In this document: piece after piece, positions 38,046-46,673 of the stretch
Numbering within the stretch: the stretch's first letter is position 1
How the letters are laid out: each line of letters starts with the position of its first letter
Source of the DNA: Actinomycetes bacterium
Lineage (GTDB): Bacteria; Actinomycetota; Actinomycetes; Propionibacteriales; Nocardioidaceae
NCBI GenBank assembly: GCA_023396115.1
Contig: JAEWXC010000053.1
Location: 1-64,000 of the forward strand
Length of the DNA: 64,000 bases
Direction: 5' to 3'
Notes under the pieces: generated by a model
The model's database searches: none
The model's input: only the letters and a program-made list of their open reading frames with translations
Told to the model about the DNA's origin: nothing
Position numbers and translations under genes: made by a program

Positions 38046-38136
38046 CACGCCGGCCACCGGCCGCCCGGCCGCACCGAACAGGCGGCCACGGTGGGCGGCT
38101 GCGCGGGCACGGCGCCACATGCGACACAATGGCGCC

Positions 38137-39474
38137 ATGGGCAAGCAGGAAGAGTTCGTCCTCCGGGCACTCGAAGAGCGTGACGTCCGGTTCGTCCGGC
38201 TGTGGTTCACCGACGTCCAGGGGGCGTTGAAGTCCGTGGCCGTGGCTCCCGCCGAGCTGGAAGGTGCCTTCGACGAGGGCATCGGCTTCGACGGGTCAGC
38301 CATCGAGGGGTTCGCCCGGGTGCACGAGGCCGACATGCTGGCCGTCCCGGACCCCTCGACCTTCCAGATCCTGCCGTGGCGCGGCGAGGGCCCCTCGACG
38401 GCCCGGATGTTCTGCGACATCCAGATGCCCGACGGCAGCCCCAGCTACGCCGACCCCCGGTTCGTGCTGAAGCGGACCCTCTCGGCCGCCGCCGACAAGG
38501 GGTTCACCTTCTACACCCACCCCGAGATCGAGTTCTACCTGTTCAAGGACACCCCGGTGAGCGGCCAGGAGCCGATCCCGGTGGACCGCTCGGGGTACTT
38601 CGACCACACCGCCCAGTCCTACGGCTCGGACTTCCGCCGCGAGGCGATCACGATGCTGGAGTCGATGGGCATCTCGGTGGAGTTCTCCCACCACGAGGGC
38701 GGCCCAGGCCAGCAGGAGATCGACCTGCGCTACGCCGACGCGCTCACCACCGCCGACAACATCATGACGTTCCGGACCGTGATCCGGGAGGTGGCGCTCG
38801 GCCAGGGCATCTGGGCCAGCTTCATGCCCAAGCCGTTCACCGAGCACCCCGGCTCCGGTATGCACACCCACGTGTCGCTCTTCGAGGGCGAGCGCAACGC
38901 GTTCTTCGAGGCCGGCGCCCAGTACCAGCTCAGCCGCACCGGTCGGCAGTTCATCGCCGGGATCCTGGCCCACGCCGGGGAGATCTCGGTGATCACCAAC
39001 CAGTGGGTCAACTCCTACAAGCGCCTGATCGGCGGCGGCGAGGCCCCGTCCTACATCTGCTGGGGCCACAACAACCGCTCCGCGATGGTGCGGGTGCCGA
39101 TGTACAAGCCCAACAAGGGGCAGTCGACCCGGGTCGAGATCCGCACCCTGGACGCGGCCTGCAACCCGTACCTGACCTACGCGGTGGTGCTGGCGGCCGG
39201 GATGAAGGGCATCGAGGACGGCCTGGAGCTGCCCCGGGAGGCCGAGGACGACGTGTGGTCGCTCTCGGACCGGGAGCGCAAGGCCCTGGGCCTGGACCCG
39301 CTGCCCAAGACCCTGGCCGAGGCGATCAACCTGGCCGAGAACTCCGAGCTGCTCGCCGAGACGCTGGGGGAGCAGGTCTTCGACTTCTTCCTGCGCAACA
39401 AGCGCACCGAGTGGGAGGCCTACCGCGGTCAGGTCTCCGCGTTCGAGCGCGACCAGATGCTGCCGGTGATCTGA
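38137..39474 (+). CDS. glnA2: Glutamine synthetase, GlnA2-type
   Basis: Type I glutamine synthetase of 445 aa. Visible motifs: FDGSAIEGFARVHEADMLA, metal-site HPEIEFYLF, the ATP-binding GSGMHTHVSLF and NRSAMVRVP, and RTLDAACNPYL. The usual adenylylation segment NLYDL is replaced by DDVWSLSDRE, so the modifiable Tyr is missing, as in mycobacterial GlnA2. ATG 38137 fits a leaderless start (CACAAT, 6 nt). It heads an operon with a class I amidotransferase and glnE. Adenylylation by GlnE is therefore not expected for this copy. Confidence 0.95.
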   Translation: MGKQEEFVLRALEERDVRFVRLWFTDVQGALKSVAVAPAELEGAFDEGIGFDGSAIEGFARVHEADMLAVPDPSTFQILPWRGEGPSTARMFCDIQMPDGSPSYADPRFVLKRTLSAAADKGFTFYTHPEIEFYLFKDTPVSGQEPIPVDRSGYFDHTAQSYGSDFRREAITMLESMGISVEFSHHEGGPGQQEIDLRYADALTTADNIMTFRTVIREVALGQGIWASFMPKPFTEHPGSGMHTHVSLFEGERNAFFEAGAQYQLSRTGRQFIAGILAHAGEISVITNQWVNSYKRLIGGGEAPSYICWGHNNRSAMVRVPMYKPNKGQSTRVEIRTLDAACNPYLTYAVVLAAGMKGIEDGLELPREAEDDVWSLSDRERKALGLDPLPKTLAEAINLAENSELLAETLGEQVFDFFLRNKRTEWEAYRGQVSAFERDQMLPVI

Positions 39475-40260
39475 GTGCCTCACGCGGAGCCGACCGGTGC
39501 CCTTCCAGACGGGGGCGCAGGTCGGCCCCGCCCCCGCGTGCTGGTGGTCCAGCACTCGGAGATCTGCCCGCCTGGCCTGTACGGCGACTGGCTGCACGCG
39601 GCCGGAGCCGAGGTGGAGGTCGTGCACCCCTACCGCGGCCAGACACCGCCCGAGGACTTCGACGCCCTGGTGGTGCTCGGCGGTGAGATGAGCAGCCGGG
39701 ACCGGGTCACCGCCCCCTGGCTGACCCCGCTCGAGGAGACCGTGCGGCGGTGCGTGGCCGACGGCACCCCGCTGCTCGGCATCTGCCTGGGTCACCAGGT
39801 CGCCGCACTGGCCCTGGGTGGCGAGGTCGAGCCCAACCCCCGCGGCCAGATGGTCGGCCTGGCCCGGGTCGGGCTGACCGAGCAGGGCCGCCGGGACCCG
39901 CTGCTGGGTGACCTGCCCGAGGACGCGGTCGCGGTACAGTGGAACGACGACGTGGTGGTGAGCCTCCCGCCCGGTGCCCGGGTGCTCGCGCACGACCCCC
40001 GCGGCGACGTGCAGGCGCTGCGCCTGGGCGAACGGGCGTGGAGTGTGCAGTTCCACCCCGAGGCCGACGAGCACGTCATCGCCCCCTGGGCCGCCTCCGA
40101 CGCGGCCCGGCACGCCGCCGCCGGCATCGACACCGCCGCGCACGTGGCAGCCGTTGCGGCCGCGCGGGGGACGCTCGAGGCCGCCTGGCGTCCGGTCGTG
40201 GACCGGTTCGTCGCCCTGGCCGTGGCGGCACGGACCGCTCGTGAGGTGGCGACCGCGTGA
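39475..40260 (+). CDS. Class I glutamine amidotransferase-like protein
   Basis: Protein of 261 aa with a class I GATase fold: nucleophile Cys in LLGICLGHQVAALALGG, and the His-Glu pair in SVQFHPEAD. It resembles stand-alone GMP-synthase-like amidotransferases. The gene starts immediately after the glnA2 stop (TGAGTG) and its stop overlaps glnE by 4 bp, so the three are coupled. It may hydrolyse glutamine or gamma-glutamyl compounds; the true substrate is unknown. A later GTG near 39538 could also start it. Confidence 0.88.
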   Translation: MPHAEPTGALPDGGAGRPRPRVLVVQHSEICPPGLYGDWLHAAGAEVEVVHPYRGQTPPEDFDALVVLGGEMSSRDRVTAPWLTPLEETVRRCVADGTPLLGICLGHQVAALALGGEVEPNPRGQMVGLARVGLTEQGRRDPLLGDLPEDAVAVQWNDDVVVSLPPGARVLAHDPRGDVQALRLGERAWSVQFHPEADEHVIAPWAASDAARHAAAGIDTAAHVAAVAAARGTLEAAWRPVVDRFVALAVAARTAREVATA

Positions 40261-43244
40261 GCCCGACACCTTCCCGCGGCGCCCTGGTCCGGGCCGGCGT
40301 CGCCGACGTCGAGGCCGCCGGGCACCGGATCACCGAGATCGGGCCGGAAGCCGGCGACCTCCTCGCAGCACTCGGGCGGGTCGCCTCGCCCGACCTGGCC
40401 CTGCTCGGGCTGGCGCGTCTGGTCGAGAGCCTCGGCGGGCGCGGAGCGGCGCCGGCCGACGAGCTGGTCGCCACCCTGGTCTCGGACGAGGAGACCGCCG
40501 CGGGTCTGCTCGCCGTGCTCGGCGCCAGCATCGCCCTGGCCGACCACCTGGTCCGGCACCCCGAGCAGTGGCGCGAGTTGACCGACCCCAGCCTGGCCAC
40601 CAGCCGACCCACCGGCGCCGCGGTCCGGGCCGGACTGCTGCGCGCGGTGGGGGCCGACCCGGACACCGAACTGCCCGTCGCGACCCTGCCCGACGCCGAC
40701 GCGCTGGACGCGCTGCGGGTGGAGTACCGCCGGGTGCTGCTGCGCCTGGCCGCCCGCGACCTGACCCAACGGGTCCGGGTCGACGACGCCGCCGCCGAGC
40801 TGTCCGACCTGGCGGCCGGCACCCTGGAGGCGGCGCTGGCCGTGGCCCGCGCCCGGGTGGGTGAGGAGCACGAGCTGGCCCGGCTGGCGGTGCTGGCGAT
40901 GGGCAAGTGCGGCGGCCACGAACTCAACTACGTCTCCGACGTCGACGTGATCTACGTGCACGCGCCCGCTGAGGGTGCCGACGAGGCCGCCGCCAGCCGG
41001 GTCGCCACCCAGCTGGCCTCCCAGCTGATGCAGGTCTGCTCCGAGCACACCGGCGAGGGCACCATCTGGCCGGTCGACGCCAACCTGCGCCCGGAAGGAC
41101 GCTCCGGTCCGCTGACCCGCACCCTGGCCAGCCACCAGGGCTACTACGAGCGGTGGGCCAAGACCTGGGAGTTCCAGGCGCTGCTGAAGGCCGACCCGGT
41201 GGCCGGCGACCTGGCGCTGGGTCGGGAGTTCGTCGACCTGGTCACCCCGCTGGTGTGGAGCGTCGCGGACCGGGACGGCTTCGTCGGCGACGTGCAGGCG
41301 ATGCGCCGCCGGGTGGTCGACCACATCCCCGCCAAGGACGCCGACCGGCAGCTCAAGCTCGGGTCGGGCGGCCTGCGTGACGTCGAGTTCGCCGTCCAGC
41401 TGCTGCAGCTGGTGCACGGCCGGGCCGACACCACGATCCGGTCCCGCTCCACGCTCCCGGCCCTGGACGAGCTCACCCGCGGCGGCTACGTGGGCCGCGA
41501 GGACGGTCAGGCCTTGGAGGAGGCCTACCGGTTCCTGCGCACCATCGAGCACCGCATCCAGCTGCACCGCTTGCACCGCACCCACGTGCTGCCCGAGGAC
41601 GAGCTGCACCTGCGCGGGCTGGGGCGTTCGCTGGGCTTCCTCAAGGAGCCGGTCAAGGCGCTGGACCGCGCCCTGCGGCACCACCGCCGCGAGGTGCGCC
41701 GGCTGCACGAGAAGCTCTTCTACCGACCGCTGCTGGCGGCCGTCGCGAAGATCTCCGGCGCCGAGGCCCGGTTGACCCCCGAGGCCGCCGAGCAGCGGAT
41801 GGCAGCCCTGGGCTACGAGGACCCGCGCGCCGCGCTGCGCCACCTGGAGGCGCTCACCTCCGGGGTCTCCCGCACCGCCACCATCCAACGCACCCTGCTG
41901 CCGGTGATGCTGGAGTGGTTCGCCGACACCCCGGACCCGGACTCGGCGCTGTTCGGGTTCCGCCGGATCAGCGAGTCGCTGGGACGCACCCACTGGTACC
42001 TCAAGACGCTGCGCGACGAGGGGCAGGTGGCGCAGCGGCTGGCCACGCTGCTGGGGACCTCCCGCTACGCCACCGACCTGCTCGAGCGGGAGCCGCAGGG
42101 CGTGCAGATGCTGGCCGGGGAGCTGACCCCGTTGCCGACGCTGCAGCTGACCGGCGAGATGCGGGCCACCGCGGCACGCCAGAGCGACGCCGAGGCCGCG
42201 GTCCGGGCGATCCGGGCGGTGCGACGACGCGAGCTGTTCCGGATCGCCGCGGGTGAGCTGTTCGGCGAGATCACCGTGCTCCAGGTCGGGCAGGCGCTGT
42301 CCCGGCTCACCGACGCGACCTTGGAGGCGACCCTGGAGGTCGCCCAGTCGGCGGTGTGCCGCCAGCGCAACCTGGACTTCGCGCCGACCGCGATGGCGGT
42401 GGTGGCGATGGGACGCTACGGCGGTTTCGAGCTCTCCTACGGCTCGGACGCTGACGTCATGTTCGTGCACGACCCGCTGCCCGACGCCGACCTGCACCGG
42501 GCCAGCACGTTCGCCAAGGACGTGGTGCTGGAACTGCGCCGGCTGCTCGCGCTGCCCGCCAGCGACCCGCCGCTGGAGGTCGACGCCGACCTGCGCCCCG
42601 AGGGCAAGCAGGGGCCGCTGGTGCGGACCCTGGAGTCGTACGCGGCCTACTACGCCAAGTGGTCGCACGTGTGGGAGTTCCAGGCGCTGCTGCGCGCCGA
42701 CGCGGTGGTCGGCGACCCCGGGCTGCGGGAGCGGTTCCACGCCCTCGTCGACCCGCTCCGCTTCCCCGCCGAGGGGCTGGTCGAGGACGACGTGGTGGAG
42801 GTGCGCCGGATCAAGGCGCGGGTCGACGACGAGCGACTGCCCCGGGGTGCGGACCCCAAGCTGCACTTCAAGCTCGGTCGGGGTGGCCTGGCCGACGTGG
42901 AGTGGACCGTGCAGCTGCTGCAGATGCGCCACGCCGGGCAGGTGCCGTCGCTGCGCACCCCGCAGACGGTGGCGGCGCTGGAGGCGGCCCGGGACGCGGG
43001 ACTCGTCGACGCCGAGGACGCCGAGGTGCTGGCCGGTGCGTGGTGCACGGTCTCGCGGTTCCGCAACGCCGCGACGCTGGTGCGCGGCAAGGCCTCGGAC
43101 CAGCTGCCGCACGACGCCCGGGAACGGGCCGCGCTGGCGGCGGTGCTCGGGTACGCGTCGGGGGAGACCGACCTGATGGTCAACGACTACCTGCGCACCA
43201 CCCGGCACGCGCATGCGGTGGTGGAGCGGCTCTTCTGGGAGTGA
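40257..43244 (+). CDS. glnE: Bifunctional glutamine synthetase adenylyltransferase/deadenylyltransferase
   Basis: Adds or removes AMP on glutamine synthetase according to nitrogen status. The 995-aa protein has two nucleotidyltransferase domains with GxxE/DxD motifs: AMGKCGGHELNYVSDVDVIY near residue 210 and AMGRYGGFELSYGSDADVMF near residue 715. Each is followed by a helical PII-uridylyltransferase-type domain (LKLGSGGLRDVEFAVQLLQL and FKLGRGGLADVEWTVQLLQM). GTG 40257 overlaps the amidotransferase stop. Its usual target, GlnA1, is not in the window. Confidence 0.97.
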   Translation: MSPTPSRGALVRAGVADVEAAGHRITEIGPEAGDLLAALGRVASPDLALLGLARLVESLGGRGAAPADELVATLVSDEETAAGLLAVLGASIALADHLVRHPEQWRELTDPSLATSRPTGAAVRAGLLRAVGADPDTELPVATLPDADALDALRVEYRRVLLRLAARDLTQRVRVDDAAAELSDLAAGTLEAALAVARARVGEEHELARLAVLAMGKCGGHELNYVSDVDVIYVHAPAEGADEAAASRVATQLASQLMQVCSEHTGEGTIWPVDANLRPEGRSGPLTRTLASHQGYYERWAKTWEFQALLKADPVAGDLALGREFVDLVTPLVWSVADRDGFVGDVQAMRRRVVDHIPAKDADRQLKLGSGGLRDVEFAVQLLQLVHGRADTTIRSRSTLPALDELTRGGYVGREDGQALEEAYRFLRTIEHRIQLHRLHRTHVLPEDELHLRGLGRSLGFLKEPVKALDRALRHHRREVRRLHEKLFYRPLLAAVAKISGAEARLTPEAAEQRMAALGYEDPRAALRHLEALTSGVSRTATIQRTLLPVMLEWFADTPDPDSALFGFRRISESLGRTHWYLKTLRDEGQVAQRLATLLGTSRYATDLLEREPQGVQMLAGELTPLPTLQLTGEMRATAARQSDAEAAVRAIRAVRRRELFRIAAGELFGEITVLQVGQALSRLTDATLEATLEVAQSAVCRQRNLDFAPTAMAVVAMGRYGGFELSYGSDADVMFVHDPLPDADLHRASTFAKDVVLELRRLLALPASDPPLEVDADLRPEGKQGPLVRTLESYAAYYAKWSHVWEFQALLRADAVVGDPGLRERFHALVDPLRFPAEGLVEDDVVEVRRIKARVDDERLPRGADPKLHFKLGRGGLADVEWTVQLLQMRHAGQVPSLRTPQTVAALEAARDAGLVDAEDAEVLAGAWCTVSRFRNAATLVRGKASDQLPHDARERAALAAVLGYASGETDLMVNDYLRTTRHAHAVVERLFWE

Positions 43245-43248
43245 CCCG

Positions 43249-43283
43249 TCGACAGATCCGATTCGTGAAGGTATTTTCTTCAC
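43249..43283 (+). promoter_or_regulatory. Leaderless promoter with operator for the SatD-like gene
   Basis: TCGACA (43249-43254), a 17-bp spacer and TATTTT (43272-43277) lie exactly 6 nt before the ATG. The inverted repeat GTGAAG (43265-43270) and CTTCAC (43278-43283) brackets the -10 hexamer. The stretch is strikingly AT-rich for this genome. A repressor bound here would block the promoter, and the encoded HTH protein is the natural candidate. Confidence 0.7.
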
Positions 43284-43937
43284 ATGTCGGAAATGAAGGC
43301 TCAGTCTTCAGTCGTGGTGATCGGTGACGTGGTGGATTCCCGCCGCGCTCAGGACCGGGTCGGGCTGCACGAACGACTGGTGGCGGTGCTGGCCGAGGCC
43401 GGTGCCCGGTTCGGCTCCGACCTGGCGCTCACCGTCGGCGACGAGTACCAGGGGGCGTTCACGGACCTGGGCTCCGCGCTGCGGGCCACCTGGTGGGTGC
43501 AGCTGCAGCTGCTGCCCGAGGTCGACGTGCGACACGGCGTCGGGGTGGGTCCGGTGCAGCTCCTCGACGCCGACACCGGGATCCAGGACGGACCGGGCTG
43601 GTGGGCCGCGCGGGCCGCGATCGAGCACGTCGAGCGCGAGGCAGCCCGCCCCCGGGCCCGGGCAGCACGCACCGGGATCGAGCTGGCGCCCGGCGTGCGA
43701 CCCGACGCCGAGCCGTGGCTGCCCGCCCTCCGGTCCGCCCTGCTGGCGCGCGACGAGCTCACCGCCCGGCTCGGTGCCCGGTCCGTGTCGCTGGTCCGTG
43801 GTCTGCTGGACGGCATGACCCAGCAGCAGCTCGCCGAGGCCGAGGGTGTCAGTGCCTCGGCCGTCTCCCAACGCCTGCGCACCGCCGGCGCGGGTACGTT
43901 GCTGGCCGTGGACGCGTGGACGGGGGAGCTGCGATGA
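43284..43937 (+). CDS. SatD-like protein with cyclase-like motifs and C-terminal HTH
   Basis: Protein of 217 aa. The N-terminal 150 residues resemble SatD-family proteins: VVVIGDVVDSRRAQDR near residue 10 and LALTVGDEYQGAF near residue 47, with HGVGVGPV further on. The GDVVDS and GDE motifs recall the metal-binding palm of class III nucleotidyl cyclases and GGDEF proteins. The C-terminus is an HTH, MTQQQLAEAEGVSASAVSQRL (about 175-197). Cytoplasmic. It overlaps the next gene (ATGA), which encodes its likely membrane partner, and its operator suggests autoregulation. Function unknown; the cyclase analogy is inference. Confidence 0.75.
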   Translation: MSEMKAQSSVVVIGDVVDSRRAQDRVGLHERLVAVLAEAGARFGSDLALTVGDEYQGAFTDLGSALRATWWVQLQLLPEVDVRHGVGVGPVQLLDADTGIQDGPGWWAARAAIEHVEREAARPRARAARTGIELAPGVRPDAEPWLPALRSALLARDELTARLGARSVSLVRGLLDGMTQQQLAEAEGVSASAVSQRLRTAGAGTLLAVDAWTGELR

Positions 43938-44680
43938 GTTGGGTCGGGTTGTTGCTGGTCGGGCTGGCGGTCACCGACCTGGTCTTCTCCGCACGGCCCG
44001 GACGGCTGCTGCCGCAGCTGCTCGGGGTCCTCGCGGCCGTGTCCGCGGCCCTGCTCTGGGGGCTGACCGACTGGCGCGACCTGGCCGTCCTGGCCGGGGT
44101 GGTGGTCGCGGTGCTGCTGTGGGGGCTCTTCGTCACCCGCGGGTTCGGGCGCGGGCCGGCCTGGCTGCCGCTGGTCTGGCTGACGGTGTGCCTGGCAGCG
44201 GTGCTGCTCGCAGCCCCGGCCGCTCCCGGGGCCGGGGGACTGGTGGGGCGGTGGTTGGAGCACGCCGGCGCCGGGCTCACCCCGGACCGGGCCCTGCTGC
44301 TGACCGGGCTGGTGCTGGCGCAGCTCTCGACCGGCAACGTGGTGGTGCGGTTGGTGCTGGCCGCGACCGGGACAATGAACCCGGCCCGTACCGGGCCCGA
44401 CGGGCGACGGCTCGAGGCGCCGCCGCACTCGCTCAAGGGCGGCCGGCTGCTCGGACCGATGGAGCGGGTCTTCATCGTCGGCATGGGGCTGGCCGGTCAG
44501 CTGACCGCCGCGAGCATCGTGGTCGCCGCGAAGGGTCTTCTCCGGTTCCCCGAGCTGCAGGCGTCCCGGGACGCCGGGGACGCCGGCCCGGGGATCCACG
44601 CGGTGACCGAGTACTTCCTGGTCGGCAGCTTTGCCTCGTGGCTCTACGCCCTGGGGTTCCTCGGCCTGGCCCTGGTCTGA
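43934..44680 (+). CDS. Multi-pass membrane protein paired with the SatD-like protein
   Basis: Protein of 248 aa with about seven hydrophobic segments, including LLLVGLAVTDLVF at the N-terminus, LAVLAGVVVAVLLWGLFV, LVWLTVCLAAVLLAAPAA, LLLTGLVLAQLSTGNVVVRL and YFLVGSFASWLYALGFLGLA. A conserved-looking polar loop LKGGRLLGPMERVFIVGMG lies between helices 5 and 6. SatD genes are often followed by a membrane-protein gene, so this fits the SatE role. The ATG overlaps the upstream stop by 4 bp. Substrate or signal unknown. Confidence 0.75.
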   Translation: MSWVGLLLVGLAVTDLVFSARPGRLLPQLLGVLAAVSAALLWGLTDWRDLAVLAGVVVAVLLWGLFVTRGFGRGPAWLPLVWLTVCLAAVLLAAPAAPGAGGLVGRWLEHAGAGLTPDRALLLTGLVLAQLSTGNVVVRLVLAATGTMNPARTGPDGRRLEAPPHSLKGGRLLGPMERVFIVGMGLAGQLTAASIVVAAKGLLRFPELQASRDAGDAGPGIHAVTEYFLVGSFASWLYALGFLGLALV

Positions 44681-44722
44681 TCCGACCGGCGTTGGGCGTG
44701 GGGTGCTCGGCGGCGGGCCCCC

Positions 44723-44747
44723 GGGTCCCCGGTTGACCGGGGTTCCC
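44723..44747. terminator. Hairpin between convergent genes
   Basis: GGGTCCCCGG pairs with CCGGGGTTCCC apart from a small mismatch, around a TTGA loop, 42 bp after the membrane-protein stop and 23 bp after the KstD-like stop. A bidirectional terminator is likely. Confidence 0.5.
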
Positions 44748-44770
44748 AGGGGCTCGGCCGCCGGGGCTGC

Positions 44771-46294
44771 TCAGGCTCCGGCCATGTCCTGGACGGCCAG
44801 CGAACCGAAGACCATCGCGGTGCCCAGCGGGGCACCGGGGCCCGGGTAGAACCGGCCCATCATCGAGGCGGCCGAGTTCGACGTGGCGTACAGCCCGGCG
44901 ATGACCTCGCCGTCGGTGTTGCGCACCCGGGCGGCGGCGTCGGTGACCAGCCCGCCCTTGGTGCCCAGGTCGCTGAGCACGAACTTCGCGGCGAAGAACG
45001 GGCCCTGCGCGATCGGGGTGAGCGCGCGGTTCGGGCCGGTGCCGGAGGCGAAGAAGGTGTCGTACTCGTCGTCACCGCGACCGAACTCGGCGTCCTGACC
45101 GGTCTCGGCGTAGCCGTTGAACCGGGTCACCGTCGCCTCCAGCTCGGGCAGGTCCAGCTGCGCGGCCAGGTCGGCGACCGTGTCGGCCTGCACCCAGGTG
45201 CCGGCGGCCAGGTGCTCGGCGGGCTCGCCCTGGGTCATCGCGATCGCCGGCAGCTGCCCGCCCTCGGCGGAGTCGAAGACCATCCAGGCGCGCTCGGCGC
45301 CGGCAGCGGCCATCTCGCGGCCGAACCGGTCGTAGGGGAGGCACTCGTTGGCGAAACGGGCACCGGTGGCGTCCACGATCACGCCGCCGCGGAAGCCGAG
45401 CACGAACGACCCCTGGCCGTTGGGGTGCTCCACGCCGGGGCAGTACCAGCCCTGGTCCATCAGGTCGAGGGCGGCGCCGAGCGCCACCGCGGCCGCCATC
45501 GGCTCCCCGGTGTTGGTGCCGGCGGGCGCCATCGTCCAGTCGGCCCGGCCGGGCACGTGGTGCTTGTCCCGCTCGGCCTGGTTGCCCTCGAAGCCGCCGG
45601 CGGCCAGGACCACGCCGCGGGTGGCCCGGATCTCCCGGCGTCCGCCGTCGTGCACGGCCACGACGCCGACCACCCGGCCGGTCTCGTCGGTGAGCAGCTC
45701 GTCGACGCAGTGCCCGGTGAGGATCTGGCCGCCGTCCCGGGTGAAGGCCCACGCCAGACGTCCGATCAGGGACTGGCCGCCGGCCAGGGTGCGGCGACCG
45801 CCGCGCCCGGCCCGCTCGCAGTCCACTGGCGGGCGGACCAGCGCAGCGACCTCCTCGGGGATCTGGTCGCGCTTGATGTTGCTGGTCTGGATCGACCGGC
45901 CGGAGCTGACCCGTCCGGGGGCGTCGTAGTACTCGGGGAACGGCACCCACTCGAAGACGAACGCGTCGTCGGCCTCGAGTTCGGCCACCAGGCGCGGCGC
46001 CTCGGCCAGGAACGCCTCCAGCTTGGTCGGGTCGACCGGGTGGTCGGCGTCGGCGAGCACGTGGGTCAGGTACTCGCGGGCCCCGTCGGTGGAGTCGGTG
46101 GTCTGCCCGGACCGCTGCTGCACGTCGGTGCCCGGCAGCCAGCAGGCGCCGCCGGAGTAGGCCGAGGTCCCGCCGATGAGGTCAGTCTTCTCCAGCACGA
46201 CCGTGGACAGGCCACGCTTCTGGGCCAGGTGGGCGGCGGCCATCGCGCCACCCCCGGACCCGACCACCACGACGTCCACGGTCAGCTCGCTCAT
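44771..46294 (-). CDS. FAD-dependent dehydrogenase, 3-oxosteroid delta-1-dehydrogenase-like
   Basis: Flavoprotein of 507 aa. The N-terminal dinucleotide-binding motif is VDVVVVGSGGGAMAAA, followed by VLEKTDLIGGTSAYSGG. The C-terminal signature NSAASMMGRFYPGPGAPLG carries the Tyr and Gly typical of 3-oxosteroid 1-dehydrogenases (KstD). It would introduce a double bond into steroid ring A. ATG 46294 has GAGAGG upstream. KshA is encoded at 50992, so the two enzymes of steroid ring-B opening are both in this region. Activity on a non-steroid ketone cannot be excluded. Confidence 0.8.
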   Translation of the reverse strand: MSELTVDVVVVGSGGGAMAAAHLAQKRGLSTVVLEKTDLIGGTSAYSGGACWLPGTDVQQRSGQTTDSTDGAREYLTHVLADADHPVDPTKLEAFLAEAPRLVAELEADDAFVFEWVPFPEYYDAPGRVSSGRSIQTSNIKRDQIPEEVAALVRPPVDCERAGRGGRRTLAGGQSLIGRLAWAFTRDGGQILTGHCVDELLTDETGRVVGVVAVHDGGRREIRATRGVVLAAGGFEGNQAERDKHHVPGRADWTMAPAGTNTGEPMAAAVALGAALDLMDQGWYCPGVEHPNGQGSFVLGFRGGVIVDATGARFANECLPYDRFGREMAAAGAERAWMVFDSAEGGQLPAIAMTQGEPAEHLAAGTWVQADTVADLAAQLDLPELEATVTRFNGYAETGQDAEFGRGDDEYDTFFASGTGPNRALTPIAQGPFFAAKFVLSDLGTKGGLVTDAAARVRNTDGEVIAGLYATSNSAASMMGRFYPGPGAPLGTAMVFGSLAVQDMAGA

Positions 46295-46408
46295 CGGATT
46301 CCTCTCGCAGGTGACGCCCGCGCACGCAGGCACGTTCGCCGTGATGCAACACCGCGCGTCGTGGCGGTGTCCACGGGTGCTCCCGTTCAGCGGCCCCGAG
46401 GGTTGTGC

Positions 46409-46618
46409 GCTGACCGGGCACTTGCGTGGTGCTGACCGGGCACTTGTGCGACGCCGACCGGGCACCTGCGTGACGCCGACCGGGCACTTCCGCGGCCCCG
46501 ACCGGGCACTTGTGCGACGCCGACCGGGCACTTGTGCGACGCCGACCGGGCACTTCCGTGGCCCCGACCGGGCACTTGTGCGGTGCCGACCTCCCCTTCC
46601 GCGGCCCCGACGGGGCAG
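46409..46618 (+). repeat. 22-bp tandem repeat array 1
   Basis: Eight contiguous 22-bp units (46409-46584), consensus GCCGACCGGGCACTTGTGCG plus two variable bases, then one degenerate unit containing CCTCCCCTTCCG and a final GACGGGGCAG. There are no spacers, so this is not CRISPR. The period is not a multiple of three and no start or ribosome-binding site precedes it, so it is not coding. The units vary mainly in the last 8 bases. The remaining 46295-46408 shows nothing recognised. Confidence 0.93.
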
Positions 46619-46673
46619 ATGGCGGCACCCGAGGTCAGTTCCGTGGCTTCGGTCGATGTGGCACGGTGGTGCC

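Noticed and set aside
39792..43283. Minus-strand open frame of 1163 aa opposite glnE
   Set aside because: Shadow of GlnE; low-complexity Gln/Gly/Arg/His composition and no credible start signals.
46409..46618. CRISPR array
   Set aside because: Units are contiguous 22-mers without unique spacers, no cas genes are nearby, and the same unit occurs inverted elsewhere.
46176..46673. N-terminal extension of the ICL/PEP-mutase-like protein through array 1
   Set aside because: It would translate the 22-bp repeats; the conserved protein begins at ATG 46674.
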